This document shows positions 1-7,019 of a DNA stretch of 64,000 nt, in pieces. Under the pieces are notes generated by a model, which searched no databases, was not told where the DNA came from, and was given only the letters and a program-made list of their open reading frames with translations. This DNA is from VAYN01 sp964540905 (GTDB taxonomy: Bacteria; Actinomycetota; Thermoleophilia; Solirubrobacterales; 70-9), in assembly GCA_964540905.1 (NCBI GenBank), contig CAZIOS010000005.1, positions 1 to 64,000 on the forward strand. The letters run 5' to 3'. Every line of letters begins with the position of its first letter. Positions within the stretch are counted from its first letter, which is position 1. The position numbers and the translations under genes were made by a program.

Positions 1-1
1 C

Positions 2-439
2 TTCCTCCACATCCTCGACGGCGGCCGGATCGGCGTCGCCGCGATGGGCGTCGGCGTCGCCCAGGGCGCCCTTGACGAGGCGATCGCCTACGCCAAGGAG
101 CGCCAGGCCTTCGGCCAGTCGATCTCCAAGTTCCAGGCGATCCAGGCCAAGATCGCCGACCTCTCGGCCCAGATCGAGGCGGCGCGGCTGCTGACCTGGC
201 GGGCGGCACTGGAGAAGGACGCCGGCCAGTCCTTCACCCTCACCGCCGCCCAGGCGAAGCTGATCACCGGCCGCCTCGCCGTCAAAGCGACCGAGGAGGC
301 GGTGCAGATCCACGGCGGCTACGGTTTCATCGAGGAGTACCCGGTCTGCCGCTTCTACCGCGACGCCAAGATCCTGACGATCGGCGAGGGGACGGACGAG
401 GTCCAGCAGATGGTGATCGCGCGGCAGCTGGGCTGCTGA
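2..439 (+). CDS. acyl-CoA dehydrogenase, C-terminal part (5' truncated by window)
   Basis: This is the last 145 residues of an acyl-CoA dehydrogenase; the reading frame is open to the window edge, so the start lies outside. The enzyme family oxidises acyl-CoA to trans-2-enoyl-CoA using FAD and passes electrons to ETF in fatty-acid or branched-chain acid breakdown. Visible here are the C-terminal helical domain, the QIHGGYGFIEEYP segment that contacts FAD and the partner subunit, and GEGTDEVQ near the end, whose Glu is at the usual catalytic-base position (EGT motif). The extreme C-terminus (IARQLGC) is normal. It converges on the histidine kinase gene, with a hairpin repeat between them. Substrate chain length cannot be inferred. 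Confidence 0.93.
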   Translation, partial: FLHILDGGRIGVAAMGVGVAQGALDEAIAYAKERQAFGQSISKFQAIQAKIADLSAQIEAARLLTWRAALEKDAGQSFTLTAAQAKLITGRLAVKATEEAVQIHGGYGFIEEYPVCRFYRDAKILTIGEGTDEVQQMVIARQLGC

Positions 440-451
440 AGATGGCGCACT

Positions 452-509
452 GAGCTTCTGTGACAGTGCGTTCGTCTTTTGTCGTGCTGGGTCGGACCAA
501 GGACGAACG
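452..509. repeat. 58-nt hairpin repeat, copy 1, between convergent genes
   Basis: This segment matches 61232-61289 in the same orientation, with four mismatches in 58 nt and the first 32 nt identical. It contains a dyad: GTTCGTC (470-476) pairs with GACGAAC (502-508), and the inner bases extend the stem imperfectly. Both copies sit just after the stop of a plus-strand gene and just before the end of a minus-strand gene. A bidirectional terminator or REP-like dispersed element is the likely role; only two copies are visible in this window. Confidence 0.7.
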
Positions 510-524
510 TCGCTGCTCCCTCCC

Positions 525-1376
525 TCAGGCCGCCCCAAGCGTGAAGCGCACCGTCGTCCCGGGCTGCCGCTCCTCGAGCCAGATTCGCCCTCCGTGGGCT
601 TCGACGATCGCCCTGGAGATCGCCAGGCCGAGGCCGGCGCCGTCCTCGCCGCGGGCGTCGTCGCCGCGGTAGAAGGCCTCGAAGACCCGCTCGCGGTCGC
701 CGGCCGGGATCCCCTCACCGTCGTCGGCGACCTCGACCTCCACCCCACCGCCGGCGGCGTGGGCGCGGACGGTAACGCTGCCGTCGGCGGGGGTGTGGCG
801 GATCGCGTTCTGGATCAGGTTGAAGAGGACGCGCTGGAGCTTCTCGGCATCGGCCCTGGCGACGACGGCGCCCGGCGGCAGCTCGGCCGAGACCGTCACC
901 CCGCGGGCCGCCGCCGGCGCCCGCATCGCCGCCACGGTGTCGTCGATCAGCTCGTGCAGCTCGACCTGGCGCAGCGTCCAGGAGATGTCGCCGGCCTCGA
1001 TCCGCGAGAGCTCGAAGAGGTCGTCGACGAGGTCGCTGAGGACGGCGACGTGGGTGCGGATCTCCCTCAGGTAGCGGTCGCGGGTCTCCCCCGTCGCCAC
1101 CCCGTCGTCGATCGACTCGACCAGCAGCCGCAGCGAGGCCAGCGGCGTGCGCAGGTCGTGCGAGGCGGCGGCGACGAGCTGGCGCCGCGCCGCCTCGATC
1201 TGGCGCCGCGAGCGCTCCTCCATCGAGAGCCGGACGGCGAGCGCCGCCGCCAGCGCCGCGGCGCCGGCCGCCAGCAGGACCAGCAGCACCTGGACGGCGC
1301 CCATCCGGCTCGGGACCGCGACCGCCGCGGCGCCGGCGAGGAAGGCGGCGAGGGCGATGACGACGGCGCGCTTCAC
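525..1376 (-). CDS. sensor histidine kinase
   Basis: This is a membrane sensor kinase of 283 residues that would autophosphorylate and pass the phosphate to the response regulator encoded just upstream. Two hydrophobic segments (about 4-21 and 27-48) are separated by only a few residues, so there is almost no extracellular sensor domain and no clear HAMP. The H-box SHDLRTPL has the phospho-acceptor His73. An N-box (NLIQNAIRHT, around 186-195), G1 box DDGEGI (218-223) and G2 box GAGLGLA (246-252) complete the ATPase domain. The GTG start overlaps the TGA stop of the response regulator (GTGA), which indicates translational coupling. The stimulus is unknown; the short sensor suggests membrane or partner-protein sensing. 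Confidence 0.93.
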   Translation of the reverse strand: MKRAVVIALAAFLAGAAAVAVPSRMGAVQVLLVLLAAGAAALAAALAVRLSMEERSRRQIEAARRQLVAAASHDLRTPLASLRLLVESIDDGVATGETRDRYLREIRTHVAVLSDLVDDLFELSRIEAGDISWTLRQVELHELIDDTVAAMRAPAAARGVTVSAELPPGAVVARADAEKLQRVLFNLIQNAIRHTPADGSVTVRAHAAGGGVEVEVADDGEGIPAGDRERVFEAFYRGDDARGEDGAGLGLAISRAIVEAHGGRIWLEERQPGTTVRFTLGAA

Positions 1377-2071
1377 GGCCGCAACCTGTAGCCGACGCCC
1401 CAGACCGTCTCGATGAAGCGCGGCGCCGCCGGGTCGTCGCCGAGCTTGGCGCGGAGGCGGCGGACGTGGACGGTGACGGTGCTGGTGTCGTTGAAGAAGG
1501 GCTCGCCCCAGACCGCTTCCATCAGCTGGTCGCGCGAGTAGACCCGCCCCGGATGCGCCGCCAGGTAGGCGAGCAGGTCGAACTCGCGCATCGTCAGCGC
1601 CAGCTCCTCGCCGTCCAAGAAGGCGCGGCGGGTCGCCGGCTCCAGCCGCAGCGGCCCGTGCTCGATCGGCGGCTCCTCCGCGACCGGCGGCGCCACCCGG
1701 CGCAGGACGGCGTCGACGCGGGCGACCAGCTCCGCCGGCGAGAACGGCTTGACGACGTAGTCGTCGGCGCCGTCGCGCAGCCCGACCAGGCGGTCGGACT
1801 CCTCGCCGCGGGCGGTCAGCAGGATCACCGCGATCCGCCGCCCCGGCCGCTCGTGCAGCCGCCGCATCACCTCGAGCCCGTCGAGCCCAGGCAGCATCAG
1901 GTCGAGCACGACCAGGTCGGGACGGTGCAGCTCGGCCAGGCGCAGGGCCTCGGGCCCGTCGCCGGCCTGGTGGGTCTCGTAGCCCGCCCGCTCCATGTAG
2001 CGGGCGACGATCTCGACGATCGTCGGCTCGTCGTCGACGACCAGCACGGTGCGCTTCTCGGACCCGGCCAT
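1373..2071 (-). CDS. OmpR/PhoB-family response regulator
   Basis: This DNA-binding response regulator of 232 residues is paired with the kinase downstream. The receiver domain (about 8-120) has acidic residues Asp13-Asp14, phospho-acceptor Asp57 in VVLDLM, Thr86 and Lys108 (KPF). The C-terminal winged helix (about 135-230) carries the family sequence TSTVTVHVRRLRAKL. I chose the ATG at 2071 because the longer in-frame start at 2125 would run into the end of dipZ and adds only low-complexity Ala/Pro residues. The order is dipZ, regulator, kinase on one strand, so the pair may respond to redox or envelope stress, but that is inferred from context only. Confidence 0.93.
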   Translation of the reverse strand: MAGSEKRTVLVVDDEPTIVEIVARYMERAGYETHQAGDGPEALRLAELHRPDLVVLDLMLPGLDGLEVMRRLHERPGRRIAVILLTARGEESDRLVGLRDGADDYVVKPFSPAELVARVDAVLRRVAPPVAEEPPIEHGPLRLEPATRRAFLDGEELALTMREFDLLAYLAAHPGRVYSRDQLMEAVWGEPFFNDTSTVTVHVRRLRAKLGDDPAAPRFIETVWGVGYRLRP

Positions 2072-2105
2072 CGCCACGATTGTCGCCGCTGCGGCCGGCG
2101 CGGCG

Positions 2106-3863
2106 CTAGCCGAAGGTGAAGGCATAGCCCGTCACCCCGGCTTCCGGGACCAGTTCGAGCACGTGGTGCTCGACCCGCGGCAGATCGACCAGGTTGTAGA
2201 GGCGCTGGCCGCTGACCGTGACGACGCCGCCGTGGACGTCGCTGCCGGCAGCCGCCGCCGGGATCGGGCGGCCGTCGAGCATGACCCGCAGCTTGCGACT
2301 GTGCCCGGGCGAGCCGAGCACCAGGTAGACCCGCCGGGCGCCGAAGTTGAGGTCGAGCGAGCCGCCGGCGGCGGTCGCCGATTTGAGCCCGATCCGCCAG
2401 CGGCCGTGGTAGGCGAATTCGTTGGGAGGCAACGCGGCGGGGGCGCTGAAGTCGTGCAGGCCGGGTGAGAGTTCGGGATTGGTGAAGCGTTCGGCCCGGT
2501 AGGGGCCGAGGTAGGTCTCGGGCGTCGTCACTCCGGCCGAGGGGGCGATGCCGTGGGCGCCCGAGCGCCGGCGCCCGACCCTGTCGCCGGCTTCGGCGAG
2601 GAGCTGGCGGATCACTTCTTCTTTCTTGCCGTAGCTGCCCTCGCCGAAGTCGGCGTAGCGGACGTGCCCGTCGGCGTCGACGTAGTACTCGGCCGGCCAG
2701 TACGCGTTGCTATAGGCGTTCCAGGTCCCGTATTCGTTGTCCTGGACGACCGGGTATTCGATCCCTTCGCGGGCGATCGCCGCTTCGACGTTGTCGGCTT
2801 CGCGCTCGAACGGGAACTCGGGGGTGTGGACGCCGACGATCGTCAGGCCGTCCCTGTGGTAGCGCCTGTACCAGGCGTTGAGGTAGGGCAGGGTGCGGAT
2901 GCAGTTGATGCAGGTGTAGGTCCAGAAGTCGACCAGGACGACCCGCCCCCGCAGCCCCCGCATCGTCAGCGGCTGGCCGCCCGGCGTGTTGAACCAGCGC
3001 TCGGTGTCGGTGAATTCCGGCGCTTCGCCGTAGTCCTTCAGCTGCAGGCGGTTGGCGCCGGCGGCCGCTTCCGGCTGCGGGTCGCCCGCGGCCCGGACGC
3101 CGATCCCATGGCTGGAGATGCCGCGGATCTTAACCAGCGCGGCCTGCGCCGAGGCGGTGTTCTCCAGCCCTTCCGCCGGGTTGACGAGAAACGAGGGCAG
3201 GTCGGCGGTGACGTCGCGCTGGAAGCGGAGGTCGTATTCGCCCAGCATCGCCAGGCCGACGACGACCATGACCGCCCCGGTCAGCACCTGCAGCAGGGCT
3301 CCGCGCCGCGCCAGCGGTCGCACGATGCGACGGCCGCCGATCATCAGCAGGTAGAGGACGAGCGCGGACCCGAGCCCGTAGGCGAGGGCGACCGCGAGCC
3401 TGCCGGCGTTGAAGCTCTGGGAGGCGGTGACGGTGATCACGCCGGCCAGGATCGGGCCGGCGCAGGGCACGTAGAGGATGCCGAGGCTGGCGCCCAGCAC
3501 GGTTCCCGACCAGAAGCCGTCGCCGCCGGTGCGACGCACCCCGAGGCGGCCCGAGAGGCCGCTGAGCCAGGCCTCGAGGCGGGCCGCCAGCGGCGGGATC
3601 ATCAGCACCGCGCCGAAGGCGAGCAGGACGCCGATCGCCAGGTCCCGGAGCAGTTCGTTGGGCAGCCCGAGGGCGGAGATCACGTAGACGAGGGCGACGA
3701 TCGCGAAGGTGAAGGAGACGGCCAGGCCGGCGACGATCCCGAGCGGGCGGCGGCGACCGCCGGTGGCGCCGGCCGAGAGCGCGATCGGCAGCACCGGCAG
3801 CACGCAGGGCGAGACCGCCGTGGCGGCGCCGGCGATGAAGCCGAAGAGGATCAGCAGGACCAT
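2106..3863 (-). CDS. dipZ: DipZ-like fusion: CcdA transporter + thioredoxin/TlpA domain
   Basis: This is a 585-residue membrane protein resembling mycobacterial DipZ (Rv2874). The N-terminal CcdA module (about 1-210) has six hydrophobic segments and two intramembrane cysteines, Cys20 in SPCVLP and Cys134 in YVPCAGP. It carries electrons from cytoplasmic thioredoxin across the membrane. A TlpA-like thioredoxin domain (about 285-430) follows, with the active site CINC (Cys318, Cys321). A C-terminal beta-rich domain (about 445-585) matches the extra DipZ domain described as carbohydrate-binding-like. The fusion would deliver reducing power to extracytoplasmic proteins. It lies directly upstream of the two-component system with a short spacing and may be cotranscribed with it. 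Confidence 0.9.
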   Translation of the reverse strand: MVLLILFGFIAGAATAVSPCVLPVLPIALSAGATGGRRRPLGIVAGLAVSFTFAIVALVYVISALGLPNELLRDLAIGVLLAFGAVLMIPPLAARLEAWLSGLSGRLGVRRTGGDGFWSGTVLGASLGILYVPCAGPILAGVITVTASQSFNAGRLAVALAYGLGSALVLYLLMIGGRRIVRPLARRGALLQVLTGAVMVVVGLAMLGEYDLRFQRDVTADLPSFLVNPAEGLENTASAQAALVKIRGISSHGIGVRAAGDPQPEAAAGANRLQLKDYGEAPEFTDTERWFNTPGGQPLTMRGLRGRVVLVDFWTYTCINCIRTLPYLNAWYRRYHRDGLTIVGVHTPEFPFEREADNVEAAIAREGIEYPVVQDNEYGTWNAYSNAYWPAEYYVDADGHVRYADFGEGSYGKKEEVIRQLLAEAGDRVGRRRSGAHGIAPSAGVTTPETYLGPYRAERFTNPELSPGLHDFSAPAALPPNEFAYHGRWRIGLKSATAAGGSLDLNFGARRVYLVLGSPGHSRKLRVMLDGRPIPAAAAGSDVHGGVVTVSGQRLYNLVDLPRVEHHVLELVPEAGVTGYAFTFG

Positions 3864-3911
3864 CTCGTCAACCTTCCCAGCAAGGGATTACGAGGAGATG
3901 ACGGCGTTGGC

Positions 3912-4316
3912 TCAGCCGCCGGGCGGCGTCGCCGTGACCGCGCCCTCGGGCCGGCCGGCGACCTCGGCGGCGCGGCCGGCCGCCTCGCCGGCGCCGAAGT
4001 GGGCGCAGATCGTCAGCTCGTGCTCGCGCCGCAGCGGCCGGGTCGGATCGACGACCGGGGCGGCGCGCAGCGCCTCGCCCGGCTGCGCGACCCAGACCCC
4101 GAAGGCGGCGCCGGCGCACTCGCGCAGCGGCACCGCCACCAGGCGGGCGCCGCGGCGGCGGCCGACCCGGGCGATCAGCCAGGCGGGCTCGCCGCTCTCG
4201 GCGTCGACGAAGAAACCGTGGACCTCGCCGGCGGCGGCGCCGTCGAGGTCGGTCAGCTCGGCGCCGACCCAGCGCATCGCCTCGGCCAGCGCCGGCATTG
4301 CCACCGCCTCAGCCAT
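3912..4316 (-). CDS. PRC-barrel domain protein
   Basis: This 134-residue protein starts at the ATG at 4316, so it overlaps the end of meaB by 8 nt. Residues about 10-85 have the PRC-barrel pattern (GAELTDLDG, GEVHGFFVDAESGEPAWLIAR, VPLREC), a small beta-barrel found in RimM and photosynthetic reaction-centre H subunits and often used for protein or RNA contacts. The C-terminal 40 residues are Ala/Gly/Pro-rich and probably disordered. The overlap suggests coupled translation with meaB, but no functional link between the two families is known to me. A longer in-frame reading to 4619 is antisense-like filler inside meaB and was not used. Confidence 0.7.
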   Translation of the reverse strand: MAEAVAMPALAEAMRWVGAELTDLDGAAAGEVHGFFVDAESGEPAWLIARVGRRRGARLVAVPLRECAGAAFGVWVAQPGEALRAAPVVDPTRPLRREHELTICAHFGAGEAAGRAAEVAGRPEGAVTATPPGG

Positions 4317-5271
4317 CGGCCTGGCGCTCCAGCAGCTCGGCGGCGGCGCTGGCCGGGTCGAGCTCACGCCGCACCACCCGCTCCAGCAGCTCGGCGGTGG
4401 CGGGGTCGGCGGCGGCGGTCGCCTCGAGCCGGCGGCGCATCCGCGCGGTGGCGATGCCGAGCACCTCGCTGCGCAGGTTGCGGGCGCGGCGCTCGGCCAG
4501 CGTCCCCTCCGCCTCGATGAAGGCGCGGTGCGCGGCGATCTGCGTCGCCAGCTCCTCGACGCCCTCGCCGCGGGCGGCCTCGGTGCGCAGGATCGGCACC
4601 TTCCAGCCGGCAGGGTCATGGGAGAGCGCCAGCACCCCGCGCACCTCGCGCACCATCGTGTCGGTCATCGGGTGGTCGGCCTTGTTGACGACGATCACGT
4701 CGGGGATCTCCATCACCCCCGCCTTCAGCGCCTGGATCGAGTCGCCGGAGCCGGGCATCAGCGCCAGCACGATCGTGTCGGCGTGGTCGACGATGTCGAT
4801 CTCGGCCTGACCGACCCCGACCGTCTCGATCAGGACGTCGTCCTTGCCGGCCGCGTCCATCACCAGCGCCACCTGCAGCGCCGCCTCCGAGAGGCCGCCG
4901 AGGGCGCCGCGCGAGGCCATCGAGCGGATGAAGACGCCGGGGTCGAGGAAGTGCTCGGAGAGGCGGATGCGGTCGCCGAGCAGGGCGCCGCGGGTGAAGG
5001 GGCTGGACGGGTCGATCGAGAGCACCGCCACCTGGCGCTCCTGCTTGCGCAGCTCCGCCGTGAGGGCGCCGATCAGGGTGCTCTTGCCGACCCCGGGCGG
5101 GCCGGTGAAGCCGACGATCCGGGCCCTGCCGGTGCGCGGGTAGACCTCGCGCACGAGCTCCCAGCCGGCCGGGTCGTCGGACTCGATCAGGGTGATCGCC
5201 CGTGCCAGCGCCCGCTTGTCGCCGGCCAGCAGGCGCTCGGCGAGGGAGGCGGCTTTGGCGGCGTCAACCAC
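4309..5271 (-). CDS. meaB: methylmalonyl-CoA mutase-associated GTPase MeaB
   Basis: This 320-residue G3E-family GTPase protects and reloads adenosylcobalamin-dependent methylmalonyl-CoA mutase. The Walker A motif GPPGVGKST lies at 57-65. The family segments IDPSSPFTRGALLGDRIR, ETVGVGQAEIDI and the base-specificity motif NKAD are all present, as is the C-terminal arm used for dimerisation. The length fits the family (about 320-340). No mutase subunit is in the window, so the partner must be elsewhere. Its start is only 29 bp from the divergent acyltransferase start. A cobalamin-dependent propionate or branched-chain pathway is implied, in keeping with the beta-oxidation genes elsewhere in the window. 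Confidence 0.95.
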   Translation of the reverse strand: MVDAAKAASLAERLLAGDKRALARAITLIESDDPAGWELVREVYPRTGRARIVGFTGPPGVGKSTLIGALTAELRKQERQVAVLSIDPSSPFTRGALLGDRIRLSEHFLDPGVFIRSMASRGALGGLSEAALQVALVMDAAGKDDVLIETVGVGQAEIDIVDHADTIVLALMPGSGDSIQALKAGVMEIPDVIVVNKADHPMTDTMVREVRGVLALSHDPAGWKVPILRTEAARGEGVEELATQIAAHRAFIEAEGTLAERRARNLRSEVLGIATARMRRRLEATAAADPATAELLERVVRRELDPASAAAELLERQADG

Positions 5272-5284
5272 TGGGGCGCCAGTC

Positions 5285-5290
5285 TAGAGT
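5285..5290 (+). promoter_or_regulatory. candidate -10 box for a leaderless acyltransferase transcript
   Basis: TAGAGT matches the TANNNT form of the actinobacterial -10 box and lies 10 nt before the ATG at 5301, with no Shine-Dalgarno sequence in between. It sits in the 29-bp divergent gap with meaB. This is a sequence-pattern inference only. Confidence 0.35.
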
Positions 5291-5300
5291 CCCGGCCGCG

Positions 5301-5969
5301 ATGATCCGCCTCAGCCGCTTCCTCGCCCGCAACCGGATGCTCAACCTCCCCTACGCGCGGCTGGGCTGGCGCTACCTGCGGCGGCGGCTGCTGACCCGCG
5401 CCGGCTGGCGCTGGCGCACCGACGGGCTCGTCTTCTTCGGGCGGCGGCTGGAAATCCAGATCGCCCGCGGCGCCGAGGTCCGCTTCGGCCGCTTCGTCTG
5501 GATCGGCGACGGCTCGAAGATCCGCTGCCACGAGGGTGCCGTCGAGATCGGCGCCAAGACGGTAATGGGCCAGGAGTGCACGATCTCCGCCTACCGCCAG
5601 GTGCGGATCGGCGAGCAGTGCGTGATCGCCGACCGGGCGATGTTCATCGACTTCGACCACGGCGTGGTCGAAGTCGAGCGGCCGATCCGGGTCCAGGGCA
5701 TCTACATGCGCGACGTCGAGGTCGGCAACAACGTCTGGATCGGCTACGGCGCCTGCGTCCTGCGCGGGGTCCGGGTCGGCGACAACTCGATCGTCGGCAC
5801 CAACTCGGTAGTGACCAGGGACGTCCCCGCCAACGCCGTCGTCGCCGGCATCCCGGCCCGGGTGATCCGCATGCGCGAGGCGCCCGAGCGGCTGCGCTGG
5901 CCACGGCCGGTCGAGCCCGACCCGGCGGCGGCCAGCACCCTGCAGCCGCCCGGCAAGGACAGTCCCTAA
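5301..5969 (+). CDS. acyltransferase with left-handed beta-helix (hexapeptide repeats)
   Basis: This 222-residue protein is of the WbbJ/LacA/maltose-acetyltransferase type, which transfers acetyl or other acyl groups from CoA to sugars or related acceptors. Imperfect hexapeptide repeats with small or hydrophobic residues every sixth position run from about 50 to 190 (IGDGSKI, IGAKTVMG, IGEQCVIAD, VGNNVWIGYGACV, VGDNSIVGTNSVV). They end in the family signature VVAGIPARVI. The usual catalytic His after the D-F-D-H stretch (FIDFDHG) is visible. The first 45 residues are basic and may contact membrane or acceptor. The ATG at 5301 was preferred over an upstream in-frame start that lies inside meaB. 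Its 3' end overlaps the convergent XRE gene by 4 nt. Confidence 0.85.
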   Translation: MIRLSRFLARNRMLNLPYARLGWRYLRRRLLTRAGWRWRTDGLVFFGRRLEIQIARGAEVRFGRFVWIGDGSKIRCHEGAVEIGAKTVMGQECTISAYRQVRIGEQCVIADRAMFIDFDHGVVEVERPIRVQGIYMRDVEVGNNVWIGYGACVLRGVRVGDNSIVGTNSVVTRDVPANAVVAGIPARVIRMREAPERLRWPRPVEPDPAAASTLQPPGKDSP

Positions 5970-6286
5970 GCGGCCTCTGTCTCAGCCTCGCCGTCGCCGG
6001 CGCGAACTTCGAAGTTGCCGATCATCGTGCTGCCCGGGTTCCAGTCCATGCCGTCGAGCAGCGCCATTGGCGAGACCCCGAGCGCGCCCGCCAGCTTGAC
6101 CAGGGTGTCGATGCGGGCGAGGCGGATGCCGCGCTCGAGCTGACCGATCTCGGTCCGGTGCAACGAGGCGCGGAAACCGAGCTCTTCCTGCGAGAGCTTG
6201 GCGGCCTTGCGACTGCGAACCAGGTTCCTTCCGAAACGGGCGGCGATGTCCACCCGCCGCATTCTTTTGTCTGAGACATCCAGCAT
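5966..6286 (-). CDS. XRE-family HTH regulator
   Basis: This 106-residue protein is mostly one Cro/C1-type helix-turn-helix (about 15-75: GRNLVRSRKAAKLSQEELG, then LHRTEIGQLERGIRLARIDTLVKLAGALG). A short acidic tail follows. The ATG at 6286 is preceded by GGGGAGG at good spacing, so this start is favoured over the ATG at 6262. It is divergent from a PIN-domain gene. The intervening 150-190 bp contains a 15-bp tandem repeat and a GTCTGGCAGAC palindrome, which are plausible operators. Such regulators commonly autoregulate and, next to a nuclease, suggest a toxin-antitoxin-like module, although the divergent order is not the usual one. Confidence 0.85.
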   Translation of the reverse strand: MLDVSDKRMRRVDIAARFGRNLVRSRKAAKLSQEELGFRASLHRTEIGQLERGIRLARIDTLVKLAGALGVSPMALLDGMDWNPGSTMIGNFEVRAGDGEAETEAA

Positions 6287-6297
6287 CTACATCCTCC

Positions 6298-6327
6298 CCT
6301 ATCCGCCCTGGGCCTATCCGCCCTGGG
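6298..6327. repeat. 15-bp direct repeat (two copies) upstream of XRE gene
   Basis: CCTATCCGCCCTGGG occurs twice with no spacer (6298-6312 and 6313-6327). It lies in the presumed 5' leader of the XRE gene, immediately before its ribosome-binding site, and could be a binding site for that regulator. Related CCCTGG/CCAGGG blocks recur at 6367-6373, 6421-6426 and 6446-6451. Confidence 0.6.
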
Positions 6328-6386
6328 AATCGACGCACGGTGCCTCGTCACCCCGTGCCTCTACACCCAGGGATGTGAGGTCTTTC

Positions 6387-6420
6387 GTCTGGCAGACAAG
6401 GCGTTCCCATCGTTTATAAT
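6387..6420 (+). promoter_or_regulatory. promoter of PIN gene with palindrome over the -35 region
   Basis: A perfect TATAAT lies at 6415-6420, rare in this GC-rich sequence, and reads towards the PIN gene. The 11-bp palindrome GTCTGGCAGAC (6387-6397) covers where the -35 element would be. A related palindrome, GTCTGAGAC, lies at 6269-6277 inside the start of the XRE gene. This arrangement fits repression by the XRE protein, which is inferred. Confidence 0.5.
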
Positions 6421-6472
6421 CCCTGGAGACGACGCCTGCTTGCCGCCCTGGTTGACTGGCATCGTCTTCCCA

Positions 6473-7009
6473 ATGACAGCGGACAACGACAACCGAGACC
6501 TGGCCGAGCTCTTCGAGCTCGAGATCTGGCCGCTGATCCCAACGGCGGAGCTGGCCCCGGCGGCGCCGTGGCGCGCTCCGGCAAGAGCGCCGCGAAGTCG
6601 CCTGGACGTGGGGACACTGGTCCTCGACAGCTCCGCGGTCGTCACCGTGATCCACCGCGAAGACGGCTATCGGCATCTGCTCGCGGCGATGGAGGAGGCG
6701 GCGGAGCTGGCGATCGCCACGCCGACCCTGCTGCAGGCCACGGCGCTCCTCGTCGGCCGCCTCGGCCCGCTCGGCCGCCTGGTCCTGGCCCGGTTCCTGG
6801 AAGAGGCCGAGGTCCAGGCCGTCCCCTTCGACCAGGGCCGCCAGCGGATCGCCGCCCGCGCCTTCGTCCGCTTCGGCGACGGCCGCCACCCGGCGGCGCT
6901 GACCTCCACCGATTGCGCCGCCTACGCCACCGCCCGCCTCGCCGGCGCCCCGCTCCTCTACGCCGGCAAGGGCTTCCCGCTGACCGACATCGCGATCGCC
7001 GGCACCTGA
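6473..7009 (+). CDS. PIN-domain (VapC-like) ribonuclease
   Basis: The PIN core begins at VLDSSAVVTVIHRE and continues through TPTLLQATALLVGRLG, FGDGRHPAALTSTDCAAYATARL and a final FPLTDIAIAG. This gives the acidic residues expected of the metal site (Asp of LDSS, Glu of HRE, Asp of STDC, Asp of LTDI). VapC toxins cleave tRNA or rRNA. Three starts are possible: TTG 6440 (after GGAGAC), ATG 6473, and GTG 6608. The GTG would give a normal-length VapC of 133 residues; the ATG adds 45 residues rich in Ala/Pro that are unlike VapC. No VapB-type antitoxin is adjacent, and only the divergent XRE regulator is present. The gene ends 10 bp before the convergent glycosyltransferase. Confidence 0.8.
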   Translation: MTADNDNRDLAELFELEIWPLIPTAELAPAAPWRAPARAPRSRLDVGTLVLDSSAVVTVIHREDGYRHLLAAMEEAAELAIATPTLLQATALLVGRLGPLGRLVLARFLEEAEVQAVPFDQGRQRIAARAFVRFGDGRHPAALTSTDCAAYATARLAGAPLLYAGKGFPLTDIAIAGT

Positions 7010-7019
7010 GCGGCGACCA

